This document shows, in pieces, positions 1-5,667 of a stretch of 7,088 bases of DNA. This stretch comes from VGEM01 sp033764265. GTDB lineage: Bacteria; Pseudomonadota; Alphaproteobacteria; Rhodospirillales; Rhodospirillaceae. The notes below the pieces were generated by a model. It searched no databases. It was not told where the DNA came from and worked only from the letters and a program-made list of their open reading frames with translations. Each line of letters starts with the position of its first letter. Position 1 is the stretch's first letter. The position numbers were made by a program, and so were the translations under genes. The stretch covers positions 1 through 7,088 of the forward strand of contig JANRJB010000292.1 in the NCBI GenBank assembly GCA_033764265.1. The letters are read 5' to 3'.

Positions 1-517
1 CGGTCGCATCGTCGGCGGCGGCATTCCGCTGGCGGCGGTGACCTCGACGCGCGCCGGGGCCGACCGGCCGGCCCGCGACGCGGCCCTCCACGGCGGCGAG
101 TCAGATGGCGGGTTCGATCCCTTCGCGCTGGCCGCGGGCGCAGCCACGTTGTCGGTGCTGTCCGAGCATCGCGAGGCGGTCTACGCGGAATTGTTCGCCG
201 CCGGCCGACGCCTGCGCGACGACCTCAACGCTGTGATGGCCGCACGCGGACCGCACCCCCCGGCCAGCGCCGCGGGACCGGTGGTCAGCGTGCACGCCGC
301 CGTTTCGGCCTGGCTGGGACCGTCGGCGGGCACCGAGCAAGCGCGCAAGGCAGCCTTGCACCTGAAGACACTGGCGCATCGTCGCGGCGTGGTGATCGGA
401 CCCGGCGACCTGGCGCACCTGTCCACCGCGCACACCGCCCAGGACTTGGCCGAGATCGCGCCCAAGCTCGGCGCCGCAATTGAAGAACTGCACGGCGTCC
501 TGACCGGCGCGCGGTAG
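1..517 (+). CDS. Class III aminotransferase, GSA aminomutase (HemL)-like, C-terminal part
   Basis: The reading frame is open from base 2 and gives 171 residues before TAG; the true start lies upstream of the window. It opens with GRIVGGGIPLAAV, matching the GK-x-IGGG-x-P-x-GA segment that carries the PLP lysine in class III aminotransferases such as glutamate-1-semialdehyde aminomutase. An HGG motif and PFALAAGAATLSVL follow, then the usual small C-terminal domain with a late RGVVIGPG segment. Two features are odd. The lysine position reads Arg (CGC, bases 5-7), and the T-F/S-x-GNP segment that contacts the PLP phosphate is replaced by ESDGGFDP. The fold assignment is fairly secure. Whether it is a working aminotransferase or aminomutase is doubtful, and HemL proper should not be assumed. 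A GTG at 38 is only an internal codon. Confidence 0.75.
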   Translation, partial: GRIVGGGIPLAAVTSTRAGADRPARDAALHGGESDGGFDPFALAAGAATLSVLSEHREAVYAELFAAGRRLRDDLNAVMAARGPHPPASAAGPVVSVHAAVSAWLGPSAGTEQARKAALHLKTLAHRRGVVIGPGDLAHLSTAHTAQDLAEIAPKLGAAIEELHGVLTGAR

Positions 518-581
518 ATAGTTTCGGGGCTCACGTCAACTTTCGCCTCCACGCCGTCGACGATGCGCGGCACGCAAACGA

Positions 582-611
582 AAAAGGCCCCACCAACCGG
601 TGGGGCCTTTT
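582..611. terminator. Bidirectional Rho-independent terminator
   Basis: A perfect 13-bp inverted repeat (AAAAGGCCCCACC at 582-594, GGTGGGGCCTTTT at 599-611) surrounds a 4-base loop. Read on + it ends in four Ts. Read on - it ends in five Ts followed by CGTTT, so it is slightly stronger in that direction. It lies 64 bases after the aminotransferase stop and 36 bases after the PEP-CTERM gene stop, and so serves both convergent genes. Confidence 0.93.
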
Positions 612-647
612 CCAAGAGCGAAAATCCTGAAGGGTGCCGTTCGCCGA

Positions 648-1385
648 TCAGACCATCTTGCGACGCATAACGCCCAAGCCGAACAGGCCGAGGCCGAACA
701 AGGCCATCGCGGCGGGGGCCGGCACGCCAGATGGCGGCGGGTCAGGATTGTTCAACGGACCTTCAATCACTTGCATGGTGTCGAGAGACCCATAAATTTC
801 AGCATAAGTCTCGTTTCCGTACTCATCCAGGATCGAATTTCCGTTGCCGTCAATCTGCGTGAAACGGGCGAAAAGATACGAATAGCTGACAGTTGCAAAG
901 GATGGTGCAGATGTCGGAATCGCCATTGATGACCACAGGTTGCCCGTATTGTCCTGAAAGTTAACCTCAACGTCGCGAGGCTTGTAGCCGGGAATTGGAG
1001 CGTTGGTGAACGGGAATTGCGGGAATCCGTTACTGGGCGATAAAGTATACCCTGTATATCTGTCGATGTCGCTGCCACTCGGGTGGTCATATATATTCAC
1101 GCCGCCGCCATTCGTACTGGCCAATATCACACCATCCACAGCAAATGACGTGTTAATTGCCGAAAAGTACTGCGTGATATTGCAGCATGAGAAATTTGGC
1201 GGCACCGCCGTGTCGAACGTCAGGCTGTATTGAATGGAATCACCGACGCTGCCGAGGGTGGTGAATGTCGATGGCGCAGACGTGACAGTCCCCGTAAAAA
1301 TGTGGGTCACGATGGCCGCTTGGGCCTGACCGGTAAAGCCGATGGCCAGCACCGCCGCAGCCGAAAATTTTTGAAGAACGTTCAT
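648..1385 (-). CDS. PEP-CTERM (VPAPA-type) sorting domain secreted protein
   Basis: This is a 245-residue secreted protein. Residues 1-23 form a signal peptide (MNVLQKF, hydrophobic core, AQA cleavage site). Residues 24-220 are a polar, Asn/Ser/Thr/Gly-rich passenger beginning FTGTVTS...VGDSIQYSLTFDT, the beta-rich style common in PEP-CTERM proteins. It has an unusual Cys-Cys pair at 67-68. Residues 221-245 are the sorting tail: VPAPA, a Gly/Leu/Phe transmembrane stretch, then the basic end RRKMV. The family's usual PEP is PAP here. Such tails are recognised by an exosortase in the inner membrane; no exosortase lies in this window. An upstream in-frame ATG at 1448 would add 21 residues ahead of the signal peptide. 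The 1385 start is preferred for the signal peptide and for GGAAGGAA about 12 bases upstream. Base composition is near 50% GC in the passenger, clearly below the flanking genes. It is driven by the sigma-54 promoter described separately. Ligand or matrix role unknown. Confidence 0.88.
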   Translation of the reverse strand: MNVLQKFSAAAVLAIGFTGQAQAAIVTHIFTGTVTSAPSTFTTLGSVGDSIQYSLTFDTAVPPNFSCCNITQYFSAINTSFAVDGVILASTNGGGVNIYDHPSGSDIDRYTGYTLSPSNGFPQFPFTNAPIPGYKPRDVEVNFQDNTGNLWSSMAIPTSAPSFATVSYSYLFARFTQIDGNGNSILDEYGNETYAEIYGSLDTMQVIEGPLNNPDPPPSGVPAPAAMALFGLGLFGLGVMRRKMV

Positions 1386-1443
1386 GAGGTAAGGTTTCCT
1401 TCCGTTGATAGCCGCGCGCCATCGCCCAGCACGATCATCTGAC

Positions 1444-1459
1444 TGCAAACCGCGTGCCA
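1444..1459 (-). promoter_or_regulatory. Sigma-54 (RpoN) -24/-12 promoter for the PEP-CTERM gene
   Basis: On the minus strand the sequence reads TGGCACGCGGTTTGCA. It matches the sigma-54 consensus TGGCAC-G-N4-TTGC-A at every specified position, with exactly 10 bases between the GG (1458-1457) and the GC (1446-1445). The predicted transcription start is near 1433, giving a 5' leader of about 48 bases before the ATG at 1385. Sigma-54 promoters need an enhancer-binding activator, and candidate binding sites lie just upstream. Confidence 0.85.
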
Positions 1460-1478
1460 GATTTTAAATCGCTATACA

Positions 1479-1491
1479 TTTCAACGAATTA
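1479..1491 (+). promoter_or_regulatory. IHF-like site between the sigma-54 promoter and its upstream repeats
   Basis: TTTCAACGAATTA matches the IHF consensus WATCAA-N4-TTR with one mismatch (second base). It lies about 46-58 bases upstream of the predicted start, in a locally AT-rich stretch between the -24 box and the first upstream repeat. That is where IHF usually bends DNA at sigma-54 promoters. The consensus is short and degenerate, so position is the main support. Confidence 0.4.
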
Positions 1492-1522
1492 GAGTTGCGC
1501 CGCCGGTTCATTGACGGCCAAC

Positions 1523-1542
1523 TGTAAACAATCCTGACACCC
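1523..1542 (-). promoter_or_regulatory. Candidate enhancer (UAS) copy 1, direct repeat unit
   Basis: TGTAAACAATCCTGACACCC on the plus strand matches the unit at 1636-1655 in 16 of 20 positions. On the minus strand the shared core is CAGGA-W-T-S-TTTACA. The unit centre is about 100 bases upstream of the predicted sigma-54 start, the usual distance for an activator site. No factor can be assigned from sequence; a PrsR-type activator is an inference from the PEP-CTERM context. Confidence 0.5.
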
Positions 1543-1635
1543 GTTCGCGGACGCGGTCTCTCTAAACTGGCCGAAAGGCCAAACTTAATCTCTATAGATG
1601 AGGTACTTAGCCTCGCGCCTCTCACGCGCAACACG

Positions 1636-1655
1636 TGTAAAGATTCCTGGCGCCC
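1636..1655 (-). promoter_or_regulatory. Candidate enhancer (UAS) copy 2, direct repeat unit
   Basis: TGTAAAGATTCCTGGCGCCC on the plus strand is the second copy of the 20-bp unit at 1523-1542, in the same orientation and offset by 113 bp. Its centre is about 212 bases upstream of the predicted start. Just beyond it, TGTCA-N7-TGACA (1656-1672) forms a separate short inverted repeat that may belong to the same control region or to a plus-strand TTGACA (1667-1672). Confidence 0.5.
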
Positions 1656-1793
1656 TGTCAGTCGATTTGACATCAGTTCCGTCGTGGTGATTTCTGTTTC
1701 TTTAAAGCGACAAGATGCAGCGCAGACCTGCAGGAGTGGCGGCCCGGAGGCGCGCAACGCCGCGATCCGACGGCTTCGCCGGCGCGCAATAAC

Positions 1794-1808
1794 GGACCTT
1801 CCAGGTCC
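1794..1808 (-). terminator. Small hairpin downstream of tRNA-Leu, possible terminator
   Basis: A perfect inverted repeat, GGACCT-TCC-AGGTCC on +, is followed on the minus strand by GTTATT. It lies about 160 bases beyond the tRNA 3' end. The stem is only 6 bp and the U-tract is poor, so this is a weak candidate for ending the tRNA transcript. Confidence 0.25.
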
Positions 1809-1970
1809 TCTGTCAGCTGCCGACACCAATCAGATTTGGACGCAAGACGTTGTGGCTGACTGTCGCGCCATCAGTGATCGGCTCACATGGCTGGCCGTGA
1901 GCGGCGCATGGAGCGAGGAAGGTTTGGCGATCGCGCCGACCGGGGGCGACGCGCTGCCGCGAGCGCAGGT

Positions 1971-2057
1971 TGGTGCGGGTAGAGGGAATCGAACCCCCAC
2001 TCCGTTGCCGGAACCAGATTTTGAGTCTGGCGCGTCTACCAGTTCCGCCATACCCGC
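1971..2057 (-). tRNA. tRNA-Leu (CAA anticodon)
   Basis: The minus strand folds as a long-variable-arm tRNA. The acceptor GCGGGTA pairs with TACCCGC, and the discriminator A is followed by an encoded CCA (1973-1971). The D-arm contains AACTGGTAGAC. The anticodon stem-loop is CCAGA-CTCAAAA-TCTGG, giving anticodon CAA, which reads UUG. The variable arm is about 13 bases and the T-loop is TTCGATT. The long variable arm and the anticodon agree on leucine. The encoded CCA is complete, so the gene is mature and intact. Confidence 0.96.
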
Positions 2058-2068
2058 AGATGGGCAGG

Positions 2069-2097
2069 TGAATAAACCACCGTCCGGGCGCTGTCAA
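2069..2097 (-). promoter_or_regulatory. Sigma-70 promoter of tRNA-Leu
   Basis: On the minus strand TTGACA (2097-2092) is followed after 17 bases by TATTCA (2074-2069). The predicted start falls near 2062, about five bases before the tRNA 5' end, with a GC-rich stretch (CCTGCCC) between -10 and the start, as in stringently controlled stable-RNA promoters. The perfect -35 box, spacing and position support it; the -10 is imperfect. Confidence 0.75.
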
Positions 2098-2144
2098 AGC
2101 GGGCCCCCGCGTGACTCGACGACGCCTTTTGATCCTGAATTGGG

Positions 2145-2166
2145 GCGCTCGCGCGTCGCCGAGCGC
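2145..2166 (-). terminator. GC hairpin just after the secreted-protein gene
   Basis: On the minus strand GCGCTCG, an 8-base loop and CGAGCGC form a 7-bp hairpin starting 2 bases after the stop codon at 2169. No U-tract follows. It may act as a transcript-end stabiliser or a weak terminator separating this gene from the tRNA-Leu promoter downstream. Confidence 0.35.
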
Positions 2167-2168
2167 GG

Positions 2169-2918
2169 TCAATCCGGGGTTCGTGTTTCGGTGTACGCCG
2201 TCAGCCGGTAACGCGTCCCGAATCGCTTGAATTCGTGCTGCACCATCATGTAATCGGGGCCGGCGAGCCAAACCTCGGTATTTTGGCCGAAGCGATAGTG
2301 CTCGGTCTCGAAGGTTCCGGCAGGAACCGTGAGGCGTTCGGGGCCGACGTAGGCCAATTCGCTCTCGCTCAACGCACACCGGACGCTTTCGCGCGCGCCG
2401 CCCACGGCGCAGCGCGGAACGCTCTGCCGACCTCCGGCAGCCTTGTCGTAATGACCGAAATGCCAGCCGTCCGCCGATACGGGGTGAAGCAGCATCGAGA
2501 ACCTGTCCGGAACCGGTATGGTTTCCGAGACGATTCGTTGTGGCGTCTTGGTCAGCGCCGACAAAGTGTCGTCCGACACCGCGAAGAAGCCCACGCCAAG
2601 GAACTTGCCGTCGGAGTAGGACTGCGTGAACGCCTCAAGCGGTCGAAAGGCGCGATCGACCCGCAGGACGATATCGATCTGCAAACCTCTGATGTCCGAC
2701 ACCGCAAGGGCGCGAAGCGCGCGCGTTCCGTCAACGTGATGCGTGATCGTGAATTCGTCGCGACCACAGTAGGCGTTGTCCGCCAGGGTTCGGCACTCCA
2801 GCACGCCGGCGATCGTCCTGTTTGCCACGACGACATTCACCACACCTGGTTCTTGCGATGTTGCGCTGGTCGCGAACCCGCCCATCAGCAGAACAATCGC
2901 GAGCCGGAGAGTTTTCAT
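2169..2918 (-). CDS. Secreted/periplasmic protein of unknown function
   Basis: This is a 249-residue protein with a clear signal peptide (MKTLRLAIVLLMGG, likely cut after ATS near residue 21). The ATG at 2918 is chosen for that signal and for GGGAGG nine bases upstream; an in-frame ATG at 3011 would add 31 Arg/Pro-rich residues and is unlikely. The mature part has two Cys pairs (42/51 and 170/181) that could form disulfides. Its C-terminal half includes RLTVPAGTFETEHYRFG (about 196-211), EVWLAGPDYMMVQHEF (about 215-230) and a TRYRLTAY strand. The V-PAGTF-x-T/A-x-H-Y-x-F and W-x-x-GPD pattern resembles the end of DUF3108-like periplasmic beta-proteins; this is a weak family resemblance, not an assignment. 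No catalytic motif is seen. GC content is lower than in the genes after 3238. It could form substrates for the disulfide system encoded downstream, but nothing shows this directly. Confidence 0.75.
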   Translation of the reverse strand: MKTLRLAIVLLMGGFATSATSQEPGVVNVVVANRTIAGVLECRTLADNAYCGRDEFTITHHVDGTRALRALAVSDIRGLQIDIVLRVDRAFRPLEAFTQSYSDGKFLGVGFFAVSDDTLSALTKTPQRIVSETIPVPDRFSMLLHPVSADGWHFGHYDKAAGGRQSVPRCAVGGARESVRCALSESELAYVGPERLTVPAGTFETEHYRFGQNTEVWLAGPDYMMVQHEFKRFGTRYRLTAYTETRTPD

Positions 2919-2979
2919 TCCCAAGCGCCTCCCAACCTGAGACAAGTCGCACCGTCGGCGAGAAGCCGTTGACCCCTGT

Positions 2980-2995
2980 CGGGGCCTAGGCCCCG
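2980..2995. repeat. 16-bp perfect palindrome
   Basis: CGGGGCCTAGGCCCCG is identical to its reverse complement, with a central CCTAGG. It lies 62 bases upstream of the secreted-protein start and 242 bases before the YqaA start. With no loop and no T-tract it is not a terminator; a dimeric regulator site is possible. In GC-rich DNA such palindromes also arise by chance. Confidence 0.5.
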
Positions 2996-3064
2996 GGACT
3001 TCAGGCGACACGCCGGCAAAATTTCGCGGGACTGCAATTGAAAGCCGGCCATTGTTATGACCTG

Positions 3065-3080
3065 TGGCACTGGCCGTGCA
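3065..3080 (+). promoter_or_regulatory. Possible sigma-54-like promoter ahead of the YqaA operon
   Basis: TGGCACTGGCCGTGCA has the essential GG and GC with exactly 10 bases between them. It matches the consensus except for T instead of G after TGGCAC and G instead of T before TGCA. The implied start, near 3091, leaves a leader of about 147 bases. It is weaker than the motif at 1444-1459 and lacks the upstream repeat units, so it may be chance. Confidence 0.25.
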
Positions 3081-3237
3081 ACTGACTCCGGCACAAATTC
3101 AATCGTCAGTGCAAAGCCGTCGCCATCAAATCGGTCCTGATTCCTATGCCGCGCCGAATTGCCCCTGCCCGGCCAACCTGTTAGAGGGACGGTCCGCCGC
3201 TGCTCCCGCCCGCCCCACCGTTGCCTTGGCCTTTCGC

Positions 3238-3819
3238 ATGATCCGCCGGCTGTACGATTTCACCATCTCGCTGTCGATCCACCCCCGGGCGATCTGGGCG
3301 CTGGCGATCATTTCCTTCATCGAGAGCTCGATCTTTCCGATCCCGCCCGACGTGCTGATCATCGCCATGGTGATCGCCGCGCCGACCCAGGCCTGGCGCA
3401 TCGCGGCCGTCGCCTCGGTGGCCAGCGTGCTCGGCGGATACGCCGGCTATGGCATCGGCTATTTTTTGTACGAAACGGTGGGCCGGGCGATCGTGGCGTT
3501 TTACGGCTACGAAGCGCAATTCGAAAGCTTTCGCGGCCTGTACGAGGAATGGGGGTTCTGGATCGTGGCCGGGGCCGGCTTCACGCCGTTTCCCTACAAG
3601 GTCATCACCATCGCCAGCGGCGCGGCCAACCTGGATATCTGGACGTTCGGGGTGGCATCGGCCGTCAGCCGTTCCGCGCGATTTTTCCTGGTGGCGGCGC
3701 TGTTGTGGAAATTCGGCGCGCCGATCCGGTATTTCGTCGAGCGCTACCTCAACCTGCTGACGGTGGTGTTTTTCGTGCTGCTGATCGGCGGGTTCGTTGC
3801 TATCAAGTACATGTTCTGA
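3238..3819 (+). CDS. yqaA: YqaA/DedA-family (VTT domain) membrane protein
   Basis: This is a 193-residue polytopic inner-membrane protein of the DedA/SNARE-associated (VTT) superfamily, YqaA branch. The helical re-entrant motif FIESSIFPIPPDVLI lies at about 27-41. A Gly-rich segment with GGYAGYGIG follows (about 66-74), and the second half repeats the motif as GAGFTPFPYKVITIASGAA (about 112-130). A basic SRSARFF and two C-terminal membrane segments close the protein. DedA/VTT proteins are implicated in moving lipids such as undecaprenyl phosphate across the membrane and in envelope homeostasis; the substrate of this branch is unknown. The ATG at 3238 begins the conserved MIRRLYDFTI; the frame is open upstream to 3064, but that part is Arg/Pro/Ala-rich and not conserved-looking. 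No clear Shine-Dalgarno precedes the ATG. It is first in a probable operon, 49 bases ahead of the MFS gene. Confidence 0.88.
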   Translation: MIRRLYDFTISLSIHPRAIWALAIISFIESSIFPIPPDVLIIAMVIAAPTQAWRIAAVASVASVLGGYAGYGIGYFLYETVGRAIVAFYGYEAQFESFRGLYEEWGFWIVAGAGFTPFPYKVITIASGAANLDIWTFGVASAVSRSARFFLVAALLWKFGAPIRYFVERYLNLLTVVFFVLLIGGFVAIKYMF

Positions 3820-3868
3820 CGCCACGGATTTTGGCGTCCCGCCAGGCGCTGTGCCCGAGGACCCCGCC

Positions 3869-5170
3869 ATGACCCGCGCAAACGAACACGCCGCCGATGT
3901 GTGGGCCGAATTCCGGCGCGGCTGGCCGATCGTGATCGTGGCCGCCGTCGGCCTGGCCTGTGGGCTGTCGGCGCTGCCGATCTACAGCCTGGGCGTGTTC
4001 ACCAAGCCGCTGGGCGAGGAATTCGGCTGGTCGCGCGCCGAGGTGCAAAGCATCTACACCTGGATGACCATCGGCAACCTGGTGGCCTCGCCCGCGCTCG
4101 GCTGGTTGATCGACCGCCACGGCGTGCGGCTGGTGTGCATCTTCTCGCTGGTGGGCCAAGCCTTGGGGTTCGTCGCGCTGGGCCTGGCCGGCGACACGCT
4201 GGTCAGCTTTTACGCCATCGGCTTCGTCACCGCGGTGATCGGCGTTGGCACCGTGCCGATCACCTGGACGCGGGTGATCATCGACTGGTTCGACAAGGGC
4301 CGCGGGCGCGCGCTGGGCCTGGCGTTGGCCGGCACCGGCGTCAGCGCCGCCTTCATCCCCAGCTACACCACCTGGCTGTTGCAGGAGTTCGGCTGGCGCA
4401 TGGCCTACGTCGGACTGGGCGCGCTGCCGATCGTGCTGGCGTTGCCGCTATCCTTGTGGCTGTTGCGCGACCGCACCACCGGCGCCGCCACTCCAACCGC
4501 GCCGCGCACCGCTGCCGCCGAGCCTGCGGTGGTCGACGTGGACTTTCGCACCGCCGTGACCGGCTACCGCTTCTGGGCGATGAATGTCGCGTTCTTCCTG
4601 ATCGGAGCGTCGGTCGCGGGACTGATCGCCCACCTGATCCCGATGCTGACCGACGGCGGCATGCAGCCCGCCACCGCCGCGCAGATCGCCGGGGTGATCG
4701 GCATCGCGGTGATCATCGGGCGGATCGGCACCGGCTATCTGATCGACCGGTTCTGGGCCCCGGGCGTCGGCTTGATCCTGCTGTGCCTGCCGATCCTGTC
4801 GTGCCTGCTGCTGGCTTGGGGCGTGGGCGGTGTGCCGGGCGCGCTGTTGGCCGCGTTATTGATCGGGCTGGCCGCCGGCGCGGAGTTCGACCTGATGTCG
4901 TTCCTGGTCAGCCGCTATTTCGGCCAGCGCCGCTACGGCATCATCTACAGCTGCCTGTACGCCATCTTCAAACTGTCGGCGGGCATCGGCGCGCCGGTAT
5001 TCGGCCTTGCTTACGACACCACGGGGGCCTACGCGCTGATCCTGTTTTCGGCCATCGCCGCGCTGCTGGCCGGATCGATCCTGCTGTTGTGCCTGGGCCC
5101 CTACCCCGCGAAAAGCAGTGGCGCGACCGCGGCGCCGCTGCGGGCCGCGGACGCCGCCGCCCCGACATGA
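3869..5170 (+). CDS. MFS transporter, monocarboxylate/oxalate-formate-like
   Basis: This is a 433-residue major facilitator protein with about 12 membrane segments in two halves. The half-signature loops are GWLIDRHG (residues 78-85, between segments 2 and 3) and its repeat GYLIDRF (about 289-295). The sequence FDKGRGRALGLALAGTG from about 141, then the FGWRMAYVGLGALP stretch, is typical of MCT/OFA-type carboxylate carriers. A proline/alanine-rich cytoplasmic linker (about 205-230) joins the halves. Substrate cannot be read from sequence; a small organic acid is the best guess. The ATG at 3869 is preferred over upstream in-frame codons because GAGGA lies 9 bases upstream and homologues begin with a short polar tail then this first helix. 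Its TGA overlaps the dsbB ATG by 4 bases, so the two are translationally coupled. Confidence 0.9.
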   Translation: MTRANEHAADVWAEFRRGWPIVIVAAVGLACGLSALPIYSLGVFTKPLGEEFGWSRAEVQSIYTWMTIGNLVASPALGWLIDRHGVRLVCIFSLVGQALGFVALGLAGDTLVSFYAIGFVTAVIGVGTVPITWTRVIIDWFDKGRGRALGLALAGTGVSAAFIPSYTTWLLQEFGWRMAYVGLGALPIVLALPLSLWLLRDRTTGAATPTAPRTAAAEPAVVDVDFRTAVTGYRFWAMNVAFFLIGASVAGLIAHLIPMLTDGGMQPATAAQIAGVIGIAVIIGRIGTGYLIDRFWAPGVGLILLCLPILSCLLLAWGVGGVPGALLAALLIGLAAGAEFDLMSFLVSRYFGQRRYGIIYSCLYAIFKLSAGIGAPVFGLAYDTTGAYALILFSAIAALLAGSILLLCLGPYPAKSSGATAAPLRAADAAAPT

Positions 5171-5667
5171 CCGCGACCCTCGACAACCGCTGGGCCATGG
5201 CCGCGATGGCCGCGGCATCCGCGGGTGCGCTGGGTCTTGCGCTGATCTCGCAGTACGGCTTCGACCTGTGGCCGTGCGAGCTGTGCTATTACCAGCGTGC
5301 GCCCTACGCCGGCACTTTGGCGCTGGGTGTGTTGGGCCTGATGCCCGCAGTCGACGGCCCGTCGCGGCGGCTGATCGTGGCCATCGCCGGCGGCCTGTTC
5401 CTGCTGAATGCCGGCATCGCCGGCTATCATGTCGGCGTCGAGCAACGCTGGTGGGACGGCCCGAGCGCCTGCAAAGGCCAGATCCTGGATCTGACGCCGG
5501 CCGACCTGTTGGCCGCGGTCAGCCAGCCGGGCCGGACCGGCTGCGAGGACGCGGCCTTCACCTTCCTCGGCGTCTCCATGGCCGGCTACAATGCGCTGGC
5601 GTGCATGATCTTGGCCGGGGCTTGCGGTTGGGCCTGGCGCCGGACGTCGATGTGGACGACACGATGA
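5167..5667 (+). CDS. dsbB: Disulfide bond formation protein B (DsbB)
   Basis: This 166-residue four-helix inner-membrane protein re-oxidises DsbA and hands the electrons to ubiquinone. WPCELCYYQR supplies the first active pair, Cys37-x-x-Cys40, followed by Arg44, equivalent to the quinone-contacting Arg48 of E. coli DsbB. The second periplasmic loop holds Cys102 and Cys126 after the GVEQRWWDGP segment, which is typical of alphaproteobacterial members; GVSMAGYNALA then begins the last helix. All four essential cysteines are present. Its ATG overlaps the MFS stop as ATGA and its own stop overlaps the coq7 ATG as ATGA, and no separate strong Shine-Dalgarno is seen, so translation is coupled at both ends. 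A cognate dsbA is not in the window. Confidence 0.95.
   Translation: MTATLDNRWAMAAMAAASAGALGLALISQYGFDLWPCELCYYQRAPYAGTLALGVLGLMPAVDGPSRRLIVAIAGGLFLLNAGIAGYHVGVEQRWWDGPSACKGQILDLTPADLLAAVSQPGRTGCEDAAFTFLGVSMAGYNALACMILAGACGWAWRRTSMWTTR

Larger units (their letters stand above)
1386..1970. other. 585-base non-coding region between PEP-CTERM gene and tRNA-Leu
   Basis: No credible protein-coding gene is visible. The half near the PEP-CTERM gene holds the sigma-54 promoter, IHF-like site and paired repeats. Between the repeats lies TGGCC-GAAA-GGCCA (1568-1581), a short hairpin with a GNRA-type loop in plus-strand RNA, and the 8-bp palindrome TCTATAGA (1591-1598). A TTGACA at 1667-1672 on + lacks a good -10 at the right distance. 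The GC-rich part from about 1740 to 1970 carries small hairpins and nothing else I recognise. Confidence 0.6.
2919..3237. other. 319-base divergent intergenic region
   Basis: This separates the minus-strand secreted-protein gene from the plus-strand YqaA operon. It contains the Shine-Dalgarno of the former, a 16-bp perfect palindrome (2980-2995) and a sigma-54-like motif on + (3065-3080). The plus frame is open from 3064 to the YqaA start, but the translation there is not membrane-like and looks non-coding. I could not find a convincing sigma-70 promoter in either direction. Confidence 0.55.

Noticed and set aside
110..121. GGGTTCGATCCC resembling a tRNA T-arm, possible attachment-site repeat
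   Set aside because: It encodes GGFDP in the aminotransferase, and matches the tRNA-Leu T-loop only over a short generic stretch.
1568..1581. TGGCC-GAAA-GGCCA as part of a riboswitch
   Set aside because: A single small hairpin without the conserved flanking blocks of any riboswitch class I know.
1667..1695. TTGACA as a plus-strand promoter
   Set aside because: No acceptable -10 at 16-18 bases and no gene downstream on the plus strand.
1830..2051. Minus-strand frame beginning MAELVDAPDSKSGSG
   Set aside because: It is the translation of the tRNA-Leu gene itself, a well-known false gene.
1684..2211. Plus-strand 175-codon frame
   Set aside because: It runs antisense through the tRNA-Leu gene and its promoter, has no Shine-Dalgarno and no recognisable protein features.
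3064..3237. N-terminal extension of the YqaA protein
   Set aside because: 58 residues without membrane or conserved character; the family starts at the ATG at 3238.
3901..5166. Long plus-strand frame before dsbB, Arg/Pro/Gly-rich
   Set aside because: It is the shadow of the MFS gene in GC-rich DNA; only the dsbB part from 5167 is real.
5118..5663. In-frame upstream extension of coq7
   Set aside because: The translation is Arg-rich shadow of dsbB; the ATG at 5664 with ATGA coupling and the conserved NQAGEYGA region fit the normal family length.
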